Assembly (NCBI RefSeq): GCF_004521985.1
Contig: NZ_SBHZ01000004.1
Span: 1-64,000 of the forward strand
Direction of reading: 5' to 3'
Length of the DNA: 64,000 bases
Source: Ectopseudomonas khazarica
GTDB taxonomy: Bacteria; Pseudomonadota; Gammaproteobacteria; Pseudomonadales; Pseudomonadaceae
This document shows, one piece after another, positions 26,653 through 35,600 of this stretch. The position numbers and the translations under genes were made by a program. Under the pieces are notes generated by a model that was given only the letters and a program-made list of their open reading frames with translations, was not told where the DNA came from and did not search any database. Position 1 is the stretch's first letter; each line of letters opens with the position of its first letter.

Positions 26653-27435
26653 ATGCCCCTCCGCTCCAGTCGCCTGTTCCCCGTTGGCCTGCTGGTTCTG
26701 ACCCTCAGCCCGCTGTTGCAGGCGCAGGACCCGTTGCTCGAAGCCCTCGAGCGTGCCGAACCCACGGGCGCCGAACGCCAGGTACGCGGCGTACTGCGGG
26801 CACGCGACCAGGCCGTGCTCTCCAGCGAATTGCCGGGGCGCATCGTCGAGATGCCGTTCGCCGACGGCGAGGCCTTCGCCAAGGGCGATGTACTGGTGCG
26901 TTTCGATTGCAGCGCCTACCAGGCCCAGCTCAACGCCGCGCAGGCCGCCGCACGTGCCACCCGTGAGGAACTGAGCCACAAGAAGCAACTGGCGGCGCTG
27001 AATTCGGTGGGGCGCTTCGAGGTGGCGCTGGCCGAGGCGCGCCAGGCGCAGGCACAAGCCGAGGCCCAGGTGTATCAGGTGCAGGTCAAGCGCTGCAGCG
27101 TCAGTGCCCCATTCGCCGGGCGCGTGGTGCAACGCCGCGCCCAGCCCCACGAAAGCGTCGCAAACGGTGCGCCGCTGCTGGATGTGGTCGACAACGGCAC
27201 CCTGGAAATCTATCTGCTGATACCGTCCAGCTGGCTGAGCAGGGTCCAGCCCGGGCAACGCTTCGCCTTCACCCCGGATGAAACCGGCGAGCCGCTCGAG
27301 GCCAGGGTGAAACGCCTGGGTGCACGCATCGACGAGGGCAGTCAGACCCTGCTGCTGATCGGCAGCCTGCCCGAGAAGGCGGACGGGCTGCTCTCCGGCA
27401 TGAGCGGCAGCGCGCGCTTCACGGAGGCGCCATGA
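26653..27435 (+). CDS. HlyD/RND-type periplasmic adaptor protein
   Basis: A 260-residue exported adaptor with a signal peptide ending LLQAQ. It has a lipoyl-like half-domain (RIVEMPFADGEAFAKGDVLVRFDC), a helical hairpin of Gln/Ala-rich heptads (SAYQAQLNAAQAAARATREEL ... EARQAQAQAEAQVYQ), the second lipoyl half (CSVSAPFAGRVVQRRAQPHE) and a beta-barrel domain. Such proteins bridge an inner-membrane pump and a TolC-like channel. It is coupled (ATGA) to the second adaptor gene. AAGGA lies upstream of the ATG at 26653. No RND pump or ABC protein is nearby, unlike the usual setting. Confidence 0.88.
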   Translation: MPLRSSRLFPVGLLVLTLSPLLQAQDPLLEALERAEPTGAERQVRGVLRARDQAVLSSELPGRIVEMPFADGEAFAKGDVLVRFDCSAYQAQLNAAQAAARATREELSHKKQLAALNSVGRFEVALAEARQAQAQAEAQVYQVQVKRCSVSAPFAGRVVQRRAQPHESVANGAPLLDVVDNGTLEIYLLIPSSWLSRVQPGQRFAFTPDETGEPLEARVKRLGARIDEGSQTLLLIGSLPEKADGLLSGMSGSARFTEAP

Positions 27436-28751
27436 CCGCCCAGGCGCCTGGGCCAGCCGAGCAGGTATTCGCCCGCTTCCTGGCCCTGCAGCACCAGGCC
27501 CGGGCCGCGGCGGACATCGACAGCCTGGCCTATGCGCTGGTCAACGACGCACAGGCACTGTTCGGCTTTCGTCATGCGGCCTTGCTGATCGCGGGCCGGG
27601 TGCGCGCACTCACCGCGATCAGCGTCGTCGAAGCGCATTCTCCCTTCGTCGCCTTCGTCGAAGAGGCCACGCGCCAGCTGCTTGCCCAGGGCCGCTCCAG
27701 CCAGGCCCAGGTGGTGACCGCCGACTCGCTCAGCGAGCAGACGCGTGGCGACTGGCAGGCGCTCTCCGCAGGCTCGGTGTTCTGGCTGCCCCTGCTCGAC
27801 CGCAAGCAGGCGCTTTTCGGCGGCTTGTGGATCGCCCGTGAACAGCCGTGGAGCGCGGCCGAACAGGCACTGCTGCTGCAACTGGGTGACTGCTACGCCC
27901 ATGCCTGGCTCGCCCTGCAACCGCACAAGCCGTGGCACCTGCGCTGGCCACGCCGCCGCATCATCGCCGTGGCGACGGTGGCCTTGCTCCTGCTGCTGCT
28001 GCCGATTCGCCAGTCGGTTCTGGCTCCCGCCGAAGTGGTGCCACTCGACGGCCAGGTCATCGCCGCGCCCTTGGACGGCGTGATCGCGACGTTCCAGGTC
28101 AAGCCCAACCAGGCGGTCAGCAAGGGTGAGGTGCTGGTGCGCTTCGAGGCCACCTCCATCCGCGCCCAGGCCGATGTCGCCGAGCGCAGCCTGCAGGTGG
28201 CCGAAGCCGAGCTCAAGGCCAACAGCCAGCGCGCCTTCAGCGATGCCGAGTCCAGCGCGCGCATCGACCTGCTCGCCGCGCGCGCGGCGCAGAAACGTGC
28301 CGAGCGCGACTATGCCCGCGAGCTGCTGGCACGCACCGAGGTCAGAGCCGAGCGCGACGGCATTGCCGTGTTCGCCGATGCCCAGCGCTGGGTCGGCAAG
28401 CCGGTACAGACGGGCGAGCGCCTGATGGAGATCGCAGACCCCAGGCGCGCCGAGCTGCGCATCGACCTCGCTGTGGCCGACGCGCTGAACTTCCAGCCCG
28501 GCGCGGAGGTCGGCCTGTTCCTCGACAGCGACCCGCTGCATCGCCACGACGCCCGGCTGCAACGCCTGGCATACGAGGCGCAGCCACTGAGCAACGGCCA
28601 GCTGGCCTACCGCCTGGACGCCGGTTTCGTCGCAGCGCCACCGCGCATCGGCCTGCGTGGCACCGCCAAGCTCTACGGCGAACGCGTGCCGCTGGCGCTG
28701 TTCCTGCTGCGCCGCCCGCTGGCAGCGCTGCGCCAGACACTGGGGCTGTGA
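27432..28751 (+). CDS. HlyD-family adaptor with N-terminal GAF-like cytoplasmic domain
   Basis: A 439-residue protein with an unusual layout. Residues about 12-160 form a soluble alpha/beta domain resembling GAF (LVNDAQALFGFRHAALLIAG, FWLPLLDRKQALFGGLWIA). One membrane helix follows (about 176-192, VATVALLLLLLPI), then a periplasmic HlyD part with lipoyl halves (GQVIAAPLDGVIATFQVKPN) flanking a coiled coil and a beta-barrel. The usual HlyD adaptor has only a short cytoplasmic tail, so this version could sense a cytoplasmic signal or substrate. It abuts the M50 gene with no spacer. Confidence 0.8.
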   Translation: MTAQAPGPAEQVFARFLALQHQARAAADIDSLAYALVNDAQALFGFRHAALLIAGRVRALTAISVVEAHSPFVAFVEEATRQLLAQGRSSQAQVVTADSLSEQTRGDWQALSAGSVFWLPLLDRKQALFGGLWIAREQPWSAAEQALLLQLGDCYAHAWLALQPHKPWHLRWPRRRIIAVATVALLLLLLPIRQSVLAPAEVVPLDGQVIAAPLDGVIATFQVKPNQAVSKGEVLVRFEATSIRAQADVAERSLQVAEAELKANSQRAFSDAESSARIDLLAARAAQKRAERDYARELLARTEVRAERDGIAVFADAQRWVGKPVQTGERLMEIADPRRAELRIDLAVADALNFQPGAEVGLFLDSDPLHRHDARLQRLAYEAQPLSNGQLAYRLDAGFVAAPPRIGLRGTAKLYGERVPLALFLLRRPLAALRQTLGL

Positions 28752-30848
28752 ATGCGCCTGCCAAGCCTGCGTGCCGACCTGCAGCTTTCCAGCTCGGCCT
28801 CCGCGCTGGACGGCGCCCCGCAATGGACGCTGGCCGACCCGCTGCGCGGGCGCTACTTCAAGATCGGTGCCGAGGCCATGCGCCTGCTGCGGCACTGGCA
28901 GCTGGGCGATCCCGCGCAGGTGCTGCAGGCGGCGAACAATGAACCCGGCCAGGCGCTGGCGGGCGCCGACCTGGAAAGCATGCTGCGCTTCCTCAGTACC
29001 CACGACCTGATCACGGCAGCGGATGCGCAACAGCGCAGCAGCTACGCGAGCAAGGCGGCGCAACAGCGCCAGGGCCTGTGGAAAGGCCTGCTGCACCAGT
29101 ACCTGTTCTTTCGCATCCCGCTGTGGCGCCCCAACGCCTTTCTCGACCGCACCTGGCCTGCGCTGGAACGCCATGGCCCCGCGCTGCTGCGCCGTGGCCT
29201 GCCCATCCTGCTGCTGCTCGGCCTGTTTCTCGTCGCACGCGACTGGGACCGCTTCATCTCCAGCTTCCCGCACCTGTTCAGCCTGGGTGGCGCCATCGCC
29301 TTCGGCTGTGCCCTGGCGTTCGCCAAGCTGTGCCACGAGTTCGGTCACGCCTACATGGCCAAGCGCGCGGGCTGTCGGGTACAGAGCATGGGGCTGGCGT
29401 TCATGGTGCTGCTGCCCATGTTCTATACCGATGTCAGCGATGCCTGGCGTGTCAACGATCGCCGCTCCCGCCTGCTGATCGGCGCCGGTGGCGTGCTCGC
29501 CGAACTGCTGCTGGCCTGCCTCGCCCTGCTGGCCTGGTCCCTGCTGCCGGACGGCCCCCTGCGCACCGCCACCTTCATGCTGGCCAGCGCCACCTGGATC
29601 ACCACCCTGCTGATCAACCTCAATCCTTTCATGCGCTTCGACGGCTACTTCCTGCTCAGCGACCTGTGGGGCGTCGACAACCTGCAGCAACGGGCCTTCG
29701 CCCTCTGTCGCTGGCGCCTGCGTGAAGCCCTGTTCGGCTACGCGGAGCCCGCCCCCGAACCCTGGACGGCGACGATGCGCAGACGCCTGCTGATCTGGGG
29801 CTATGGCTCCTGGCTATGGCGCGCCGCCCTGTTTCTCGGCATTGCCCTGGCCGTCTACCACATGTTCTTCAAGCTGCTGGGCATCGTCCTGATGCTGGTG
29901 GAGCTGCTCTGGTTCATCGGCCTGCCGATCTGGCGCGAATGCCAGGAATGGTGGCGACGGCGCGATCAGGCCGCCCCGGGCAAGACCCTGCTCACGGCGG
30001 TCGGACTGCTGATGCTGTCGGCCCTGCTGGTGCTGCCATGGCGTACCGCCGTCGACGTGCCGAGCGTGCTCGAGGCCGCCAGCAGCACGGCTCTCTATCC
30101 CCCGTTGTCCGCGCGCCTGAAGCAGCTGCATGTCCACGACGGCCAGGCGGTGCAGCAAGGTGAACTGCTGCTGGAGCTGGAGTCTCCGGACCTCGAGTCG
30201 CGCCAGGCCATCGTGCGCCAGGAAATCCAGATACTGCAGCTGCAGCTGCGCCGTCAGGCCGGTCGCAGCGAGACGGTGGGCGACGCTGCCGTGCTCGAAC
30301 AGCGCCTGGCGACATCGGTCGCCGAGTACCGTGGCCTGGCTGCGCAACGCGAACGCCTGCAGCTGCGCGCACCGGAAAACGGCGTGGTGCGGGACCTGCA
30401 GCCGAACCTGGCGCCAGGCCGCTGGCTCAAGTCAGGCGACCCGCTGCTGCGCGTCGTGGCGCCCGGCGTCCGCCTGCGCGGCTACCTGGCCGAAGACGGG
30501 CTCTGGCGTGTGCAGCCAGGCAGCAAAGGACGCTTCATCGCCGACGACCCGGCGCGCGCCGCGCTGGCGGTCCGCCTCGATGACGTGGACGACACTGGCG
30601 TCGCCTATCTGCAGCTGGAGGCACTGGCCTCCGACCACCACGGCCCCATCGCCGTACGCCGCGACGCCCAGCAGCGGGCGGCCCCCTTGCAGGCGCAGTA
30701 CGGCGCCCGCCTCAGTCTGCTGGAGGCGGCGGACGAACCCTCGCTGCCCGTACGTGGCGTCGTCGTCCTCGAAGGGACGGGGCAGTCCATACTCGGTGCC
30801 ACCTGGCGCCGCCTGGCCGCACTGGGCGTCCGCGAAAGCGGCTTCTGA
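28752..30848 (+). CDS. M50 site-2-type zinc protease fused to an HlyD-like adaptor arm
   Basis: A 698-residue membrane protein. Residues about 25-95 look like a PqqD-type winged helix (WTLADPLRGRYFKIGAEAMR). A membrane region follows with the zinc-binding HEFGH at 195-199 and the second M50 motif N-P-F-M-R-F-D-G-Y at 291-299, whose Asp297 would be the third zinc ligand. After about 440 comes a lipoyl/coiled-coil/barrel region (LSARLKQLHVHDGQAVQQGE, LRAPENGVVRDLQPN) like HlyD. Relatives are called putative peptide zinc metalloproteases. In this cluster it is the only polytopic inner-membrane component, so it may be both protease and export gate; that is inference. Confidence 0.85.
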   Translation: MRLPSLRADLQLSSSASALDGAPQWTLADPLRGRYFKIGAEAMRLLRHWQLGDPAQVLQAANNEPGQALAGADLESMLRFLSTHDLITAADAQQRSSYASKAAQQRQGLWKGLLHQYLFFRIPLWRPNAFLDRTWPALERHGPALLRRGLPILLLLGLFLVARDWDRFISSFPHLFSLGGAIAFGCALAFAKLCHEFGHAYMAKRAGCRVQSMGLAFMVLLPMFYTDVSDAWRVNDRRSRLLIGAGGVLAELLLACLALLAWSLLPDGPLRTATFMLASATWITTLLINLNPFMRFDGYFLLSDLWGVDNLQQRAFALCRWRLREALFGYAEPAPEPWTATMRRRLLIWGYGSWLWRAALFLGIALAVYHMFFKLLGIVLMLVELLWFIGLPIWRECQEWWRRRDQAAPGKTLLTAVGLLMLSALLVLPWRTAVDVPSVLEAASSTALYPPLSARLKQLHVHDGQAVQQGELLLELESPDLESRQAIVRQEIQILQLQLRRQAGRSETVGDAAVLEQRLATSVAEYRGLAAQRERLQLRAPENGVVRDLQPNLAPGRWLKSGDPLLRVVAPGVRLRGYLAEDGLWRVQPGSKGRFIADDPARAALAVRLDDVDDTGVAYLQLEALASDHHGPIAVRRDAQQRAAPLQAQYGARLSLLEAADEPSLPVRGVVVLEGTGQSILGATWRRLAALGVRESGF

Positions 30849-30915
30849 TGCCAGCGGTTGCGCCGCTCACCCCAAGACGCGCCTGCAGAAAGAACCTGCC
30901 GCCTGTAAGGAAATA

Positions 30916-30944
30916 GTGGCAAGTCCGTATCACCGATCTATATT
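30916..30944 (+). promoter_or_regulatory. Candidate sigma-70 promoter upstream of the GNAT gene
   Basis: GTGGCA (-35, 30916-30921), a 17-base spacer and TATATT (-10, 30939-30944). It would start a transcript near 30951, just inside the inverted repeat at 30949-30969, and would drive the GNAT, DUF6916-like, tail-collar and possibly the giant-protein genes apart from the export genes. Confidence 0.5.
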
Positions 30945-30948
30945 CAAG

Positions 30949-30969
30949 GGGCGCACATGCAGTGCGCCC
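30949..30969 (+). promoter_or_regulatory. Perfect 8-base inverted repeat in the GNAT leader
   Basis: GGGCGCAC-ATGCA-GTGCGCCC. It lies directly behind the -10 element and about 60 bases before the GTG start. No T run follows, so it is not a terminator; it may be an operator or an RNA-stabilising 5' hairpin. Confidence 0.55.
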
Positions 30970-31030
30970 GACAAGCCAACGACTGCGCCTGTTTCGTTCA
31001 CGAACAAGGTGCGCAAGGAAGCTCCACACC

Positions 31031-31522
31031 GTGTCCACCTCTGACGTGCATCTGCGCCCCATCACGGCAACCGACCTGACGTTTCTGCTCGACCTGTATG
31101 CCAGCACCCGCGCGCAGGAGCTCGACCCGCTGCCCTGGAGCCAGGCCGAGAAAGCGGCATTCCTGCAGCAACAGTTCGATGCCCAGCACCGCCACTACCA
31201 GGCCCACTATCGGGGCGCCGAGTTCTCGCTGATCCTTCAGGGTGAGCAACCCATCGGCCGTCTCTACCTGTTTCGCGGGCCCGGCACCCACAACCTGATG
31301 GACCTGTCCTTGCTGCCGGCCTGGCGTGGCCGGGGCATCGGCCGCGCCCTCCTCGCCGGCCTGGTCGATGAGGCCGACAGGCTGGGGAAAGCGATTCGCC
31401 TCTACGTCGAGTCCGACAACCCTGCCCGACGCCTGTATGAACATTTCGGTTTCATCGTGACCGGCCAGCACCCGATCTATCTGGAGATGCACCGCACCCC
31501 CGCACGGAGTCTGAGCGCATGA
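31031..31522 (+). CDS. GNAT-family N-acetyltransferase
   Basis: A 163-residue protein with the GNAT fold. It starts VHLRPITATDLTFLLDLYAS, has the acetyl-CoA-binding motif A with LPAWRGRGIGRALLAGLVDEA (R-G-x-G-x-G/A) near residue 97, and the closing LYVESDNPARRLYEHFGFI. The start is the GTG at 31031 with AAGGA upstream; the frame is open to 30962. It is coupled (ATGA) to the DUF6916-like gene. The target is unknown; in this cluster it could acetylate a secreted partner, but that is only suggested by context. Confidence 0.85.
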   Translation: MSTSDVHLRPITATDLTFLLDLYASTRAQELDPLPWSQAEKAAFLQQQFDAQHRHYQAHYRGAEFSLILQGEQPIGRLYLFRGPGTHNLMDLSLLPAWRGRGIGRALLAGLVDEADRLGKAIRLYVESDNPARRLYEHFGFIVTGQHPIYLEMHRTPARSLSA

Positions 31523-31836
31523 ACGACGTCCCCAGCCAGGCAGACCTGCAACAGGCCCTGGGCCAGACCTGGCGCCTCAGCTGGGAAGGACATCCCGGTG
31601 TCGACGTGCAACTGGTCGAAGTGAGCCAGGGCAAGGCCATGAACCCGCGCCATCAGTGCTACGACGCCATCTTTCGACAGCCCGCCGGGGTCGACCTGCC
31701 GCAATTCAGCTATACCTTGCACAGCCCGGGCGAGGCGTCATGGTGGGTCATGCTCACCCCGATCGGCCCGGACGACGACGGGGCCCGCCTGTTGCAGGCC
31801 GTTTTCCATACACGGACATCCGCGCCACGGACCTGA
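31519..31836 (+). CDS. DUF6916-like small protein
   Basis: A 105-residue soluble protein, probably a compact beta barrel: FRQPAGVDLPQFSYTLHSPG and SWWVMLTPIGPDDDGARLLQAVF alternate polar and hydrophobic residues. The C-x-Y-D-A-I-F segment followed by a short final strand fits the DUF6916 proteins that accompany tail-collar genes in many Proteobacteria. No signal peptide. It overlaps the GNAT gene by ATGA and precedes the tail-collar gene by 54 bases. Family assignment is from memory. Confidence 0.6.
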   Translation: MNDVPSQADLQQALGQTWRLSWEGHPGVDVQLVEVSQGKAMNPRHQCYDAIFRQPAGVDLPQFSYTLHSPGEASWWVMLTPIGPDDDGARLLQAVFHTRTSAPRT

Positions 31837-31890
31837 GCCATCACGACAACCCGTCGGTCACACCGGCGTCACACAGCAGGGAGCAACAAC

Positions 31891-32535
31891 ATGGAACCGT
31901 TCCTCGGCGAAATCAAAATGGTCGCCTTCAACTTCGCACCGCGTGGCTATGCGCTGTGTCAGGGCCAGCTGATGCCCATCGCACAGAACACTGCCCTTTT
32001 CTCACTGCTCGGCACGCTGTATGGCGGCAATGGCCAGACCACCTTCGGCCTGCCCGACTACCGTGGGCGCAGCCCGGTAGGGATGGGGCAAGGGCCAGGC
32101 CTGGACGTGATTGTCCAGGGCGAGATGGCCGGCCGCGAAAATGTCACCCTGACCACCGCAGAGCTGCCGATGCACGCGCCCGTCGCGCATTTCACCGGCC
32201 AGGCCAGCAACGGCGCCCTGACCATCAGTGCCGCCGTGGCCACCAATCCGACCGCCGCGATGGTGCCACCCACGGCAGGCAACACCACCTACCTCTCCGC
32301 CACGACCGCGAAAGCCGGTCCTGCCAGTGTGGTGTTCGCGGGTTTGTTCACCGATACTCCACCCGACTCGACGAAAGCCAACCTGGGCGGGCTCAGCGGG
32401 CAGGCCAGCATCACACCGCAGGGAACGGTCACCATCTCGCCCGTCGGTGGCAGCCAGTCGTTCGGTATCCGCAATCCCTTCCTCGGCACCAACTTCGTGA
32501 TCGCGACCGAAGGGGTCTTCCCGTCGCGAGGCTGA
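31891..32535 (+). CDS. Tail-collar domain protein, microcystin-dependent (MdpB) type
   Basis: A 214-residue protein. The N-terminal part is the phage Tail Collar domain in its bacterial MdpB form: MEPFLGEIKMVAFNFAPRGY, ALCQGQLMPIAQNTALFSLL, YGGNGQTTFGLPDYRGRSPV, GMGQGPG. The rest is a beta-rich, Thr/Ala-rich tail ending NPFLGTNFVIATEGVFPSRG. No signal peptide is seen, so export would need a non-Sec route. No other phage gene is nearby, so I read it as a resident cluster component, not prophage. Function in these clusters is unknown. Confidence 0.88.
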   Translation: MEPFLGEIKMVAFNFAPRGYALCQGQLMPIAQNTALFSLLGTLYGGNGQTTFGLPDYRGRSPVGMGQGPGLDVIVQGEMAGRENVTLTTAELPMHAPVAHFTGQASNGALTISAAVATNPTAAMVPPTAGNTTYLSATTAKAGPASVVFAGLFTDTPPDSTKANLGGLSGQASITPQGTVTISPVGGSQSFGIRNPFLGTNFVIATEGVFPSRG

Positions 32536-32557
32536 GTCGAGCAAGCACCTGAAGGTC

Positions 32558-32574
32558 GGCCCGCCAGGCGGGCC
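32558..32574 (+). other. GC hairpin between tail-collar and giant-protein genes
   Basis: GGCCCGCC-A-GGCGGGCC, 23 bases after the tail-collar stop. No T run follows, so it may pause rather than end transcription, or protect the upstream mRNA. Confidence 0.45.
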
Positions 32575-32604
32575 GCCACTTACGTAAAGCAACGCCGGGA
32601 GCAG

Positions 32605-35600
32605 ATGATGAAACGCAGAGCCACCGTCACAGCGACACCCCAGGCCCCGGCGGGCCCTGCCTGGCTACTGGCCCTCGAACCGCGCATGATGTTCGACGGG
32701 GCGGTTGCCGCCACGGTTGCCGATACGGTCCAGGCCGACCCCACGCCCCAGGCGGACAGTGCCAGCGACAGCCAGGTCGATGACAGTGCCGCTGCCGCGC
32801 CAGCCGCCAGCAGCGATCAGCGCCAGGAGATCGTCTTCATCGACGGCAACGTGCAGGACTATGCACAACTCATCGCCGGCGTCAGCGAAGGTAGCGAGGT
32901 CGTCGTACTGGATGGCAGCCAGGATGGGCTTCAGCAGATTGCCGACTATCTGAACGGGCGCTCCGGCATCGATGCGATCCATATCGTCAGCCATGGTTTG
33001 TCAGGACAGATCACGCTGGGCAGCCTGACCCTGGATGCCAGCAACCTGCAAGATCACAGCTCCACGCTGGAGGCCATCGGCAGCAAACTGGGCGGGGATG
33101 GCGACATCCTGCTCTATGGCTGCGATATCGCCCTAGGCGACAAGGGCCAGTCCTTCATCAGCCAGATTGCCGCCATCACCCAGGCCGACGTTGCAGCATC
33201 CACCGACGCGACCGGCAGCAGCATCAACGCCAGGAACTGGGTGCTGGAGACCTCGACCGGCACCATAGAGGCCGGCATGCCGTTCTCGCTTGCCGCGCAG
33301 AACGCGTTTACCGGCCAGTTGTTTTCCGGAACGCTGAATTTTTCCGGTACCGACACGATCCTGGGTACTCCGGTGACCGACGGCCAAGCCCAGTCGAGCG
33401 ACATTCCTGGCGTGACGATAGAGATCTTTTCCGCCAACTCCGGCAACTCCAATAACGGCGCGGCGTGGAAGTACTACAGCGATCTGTTCACGGATGGGAC
33501 CGGCAGCCAGGACGAAGGTATCGTCGACGATTCCGGGAATGGCTCGCCCATCGTCGTGATTCGCAGCCAGGACGGGAGCGAGTTCTCGTTCACCGGAATC
33601 AAGATCGTCGACTACCTTGGCGCGCACTCTCAGATCAAATTCGAAGCCTTCCAGAACGGTGTCTCCAGAGGCAGCGTCACACTCGCGACCGACAGCGACT
33701 ACATCTCGGACTTCACCCAGGGCAATGGGCTGACGGCATCGATATTCCAGTACGCAGACGAAATCCGTATCACGGATCCAAATGGTCAACCTCTGTATAT
33801 CGGCATCGACAATGTGGGTTTCGCGGATGCGGTCGCCCCCAACGCAGCTCCCGCCGTCAGCAACCTCAACGGCGACAGCGTGGCTTGGGGCGGCGCAGGC
33901 AATACCGTCCGCCTCGACGTGGGCAACAATGCCAGCCTGGCCGATGCCGAGCTGGATGCGCTGAACGGCGGCAATGGCGACTGGTCCGGCGCCAGCCTGG
34001 TGATCCAGCGCAGCGGCACGGCGATAGGCAGCGACGTGCTGGGCTTCGACACCAGCGGCGGCCTGTTCACCGTCAGTGGCAGCAACCTGCAGTCGGGCGG
34101 GCTGACCTTCGCCACCTTCACCAACAGCGGTGGCGTGCTGACCATCACCTTCACCAGCAGTGGCACCACGGCCACCTCAGCACTGGTCAACGACGTGGCG
34201 CAGCGCATCACCTACCGCAGCGACACGCCCGCCGGCGACGCCACCGTGGCGGTCACGGTGAACGATGGCGCTGGCGGCAACGCCAGTGCCAATGTCACGG
34301 TGACCAGCGACACCATCTACGTCACCAATGCCACGGATACCGCGACCATCGACCGCAGCAATGGCGTGAGCTTCAGCGAGGCGGTGGCCATCGCCGCCGC
34401 CGACAGCACCGGCAGCCAGACCATCGTCTTCGCCAGCAGCCTGGCCGGGCAGACGCTCAACCTCAATGCCGTGTCGCTCAACGAGAGCCTGACCTTCGAC
34501 ATGGATCAGGCCAGCGGCCTGGTCCTGACTGGCGGTACCCTCAGCCTGGCCGGCGGCACCACCCAGACCTTCACCAACGGCAGCGGCGATACGGCGACCA
34601 TCTCCAGCGTGGTCGCCGGCATCGGCAGCCTGAACAAGAGCGGTAGCGGCAGCCTGACCCTGACGGCCAACAACACCAGCACGGGCAGCAGCACCGTGTT
34701 CGCCGGCACGCTGATCGTGGACGGCAACACCAGCAGCACGACCACCGTGGCAAGCGGTGCCACGCTGGCCGGCAGCGGCTCGCTGGGGGGCAACGTCACC
34801 GTGCAGAGCGGCGGCACCCTGTCCCCCGGCAATGGCGGTGCAGGCAGCCTCAACATCAACGGCAACCTCAGCCTGGCCGCAGGCAGCACCCTGGCCCTGG
34901 ACATCAACGGCACGACGGCGGGTAGCGGCTATGACCGGGTGCTGGTCAATGGCTCGGCCAATCTCTCCGGCGCGACCCTGGCCGTCACTCATGGCTACAC
35001 GGCTGGCAGTGGCGACCGCTACACGGTGATCGTCAACGACGGTGGCGATGCGATTACCGGTACCTTCACCGGCATCAGCGAGGGCGGCACGATCACGGCG
35101 GGCGGCAACGGCACCGAACTGACCACCAGCTACGCCGGCGGCACCGGCAATGACCTGACCCTGACCGCACCTGCCGCACCGGTGGTCACCAACATCACCT
35201 CCAGCACGGCCGACGGCACCTACAAGATCGGCGACGTCATCACCGTGACCGTACAGTTCGACACCTCGGTCAACGTGACCGGCACGCCGACCCTGACCCT
35301 GGAAACCGGTGCCACCGATCGCATACTCAACTACGTGTCCGGTTCAGGCACCGACACCCTGAGCTTCAGCTACACCGTACAGGCCGGAGACCTCTCCGCC
35401 GACCTCGATTACGCCTCCACCTCGGCCCTCAGCCTCAACGGCGGCACCATTCAGGACGGCACCAGCCAGTCGGCCATCCTCACCCTGCCGACCCCAGGCG
35501 CCGCAGGTTCCCTGGGCGCGAACAAGGCCCTGGTGGTCGATGGCGTGCGCCCTGCGGCGAGCAGCATCACCCTCAGCGACACGGCCCTGCGGATCGGCGA

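Noticed and set aside
31891..32535. Prophage remnant based on the tail-collar protein
   Set aside because: No other phage genes, att sites or integrase are present; the MdpB type occurs widely outside phages.
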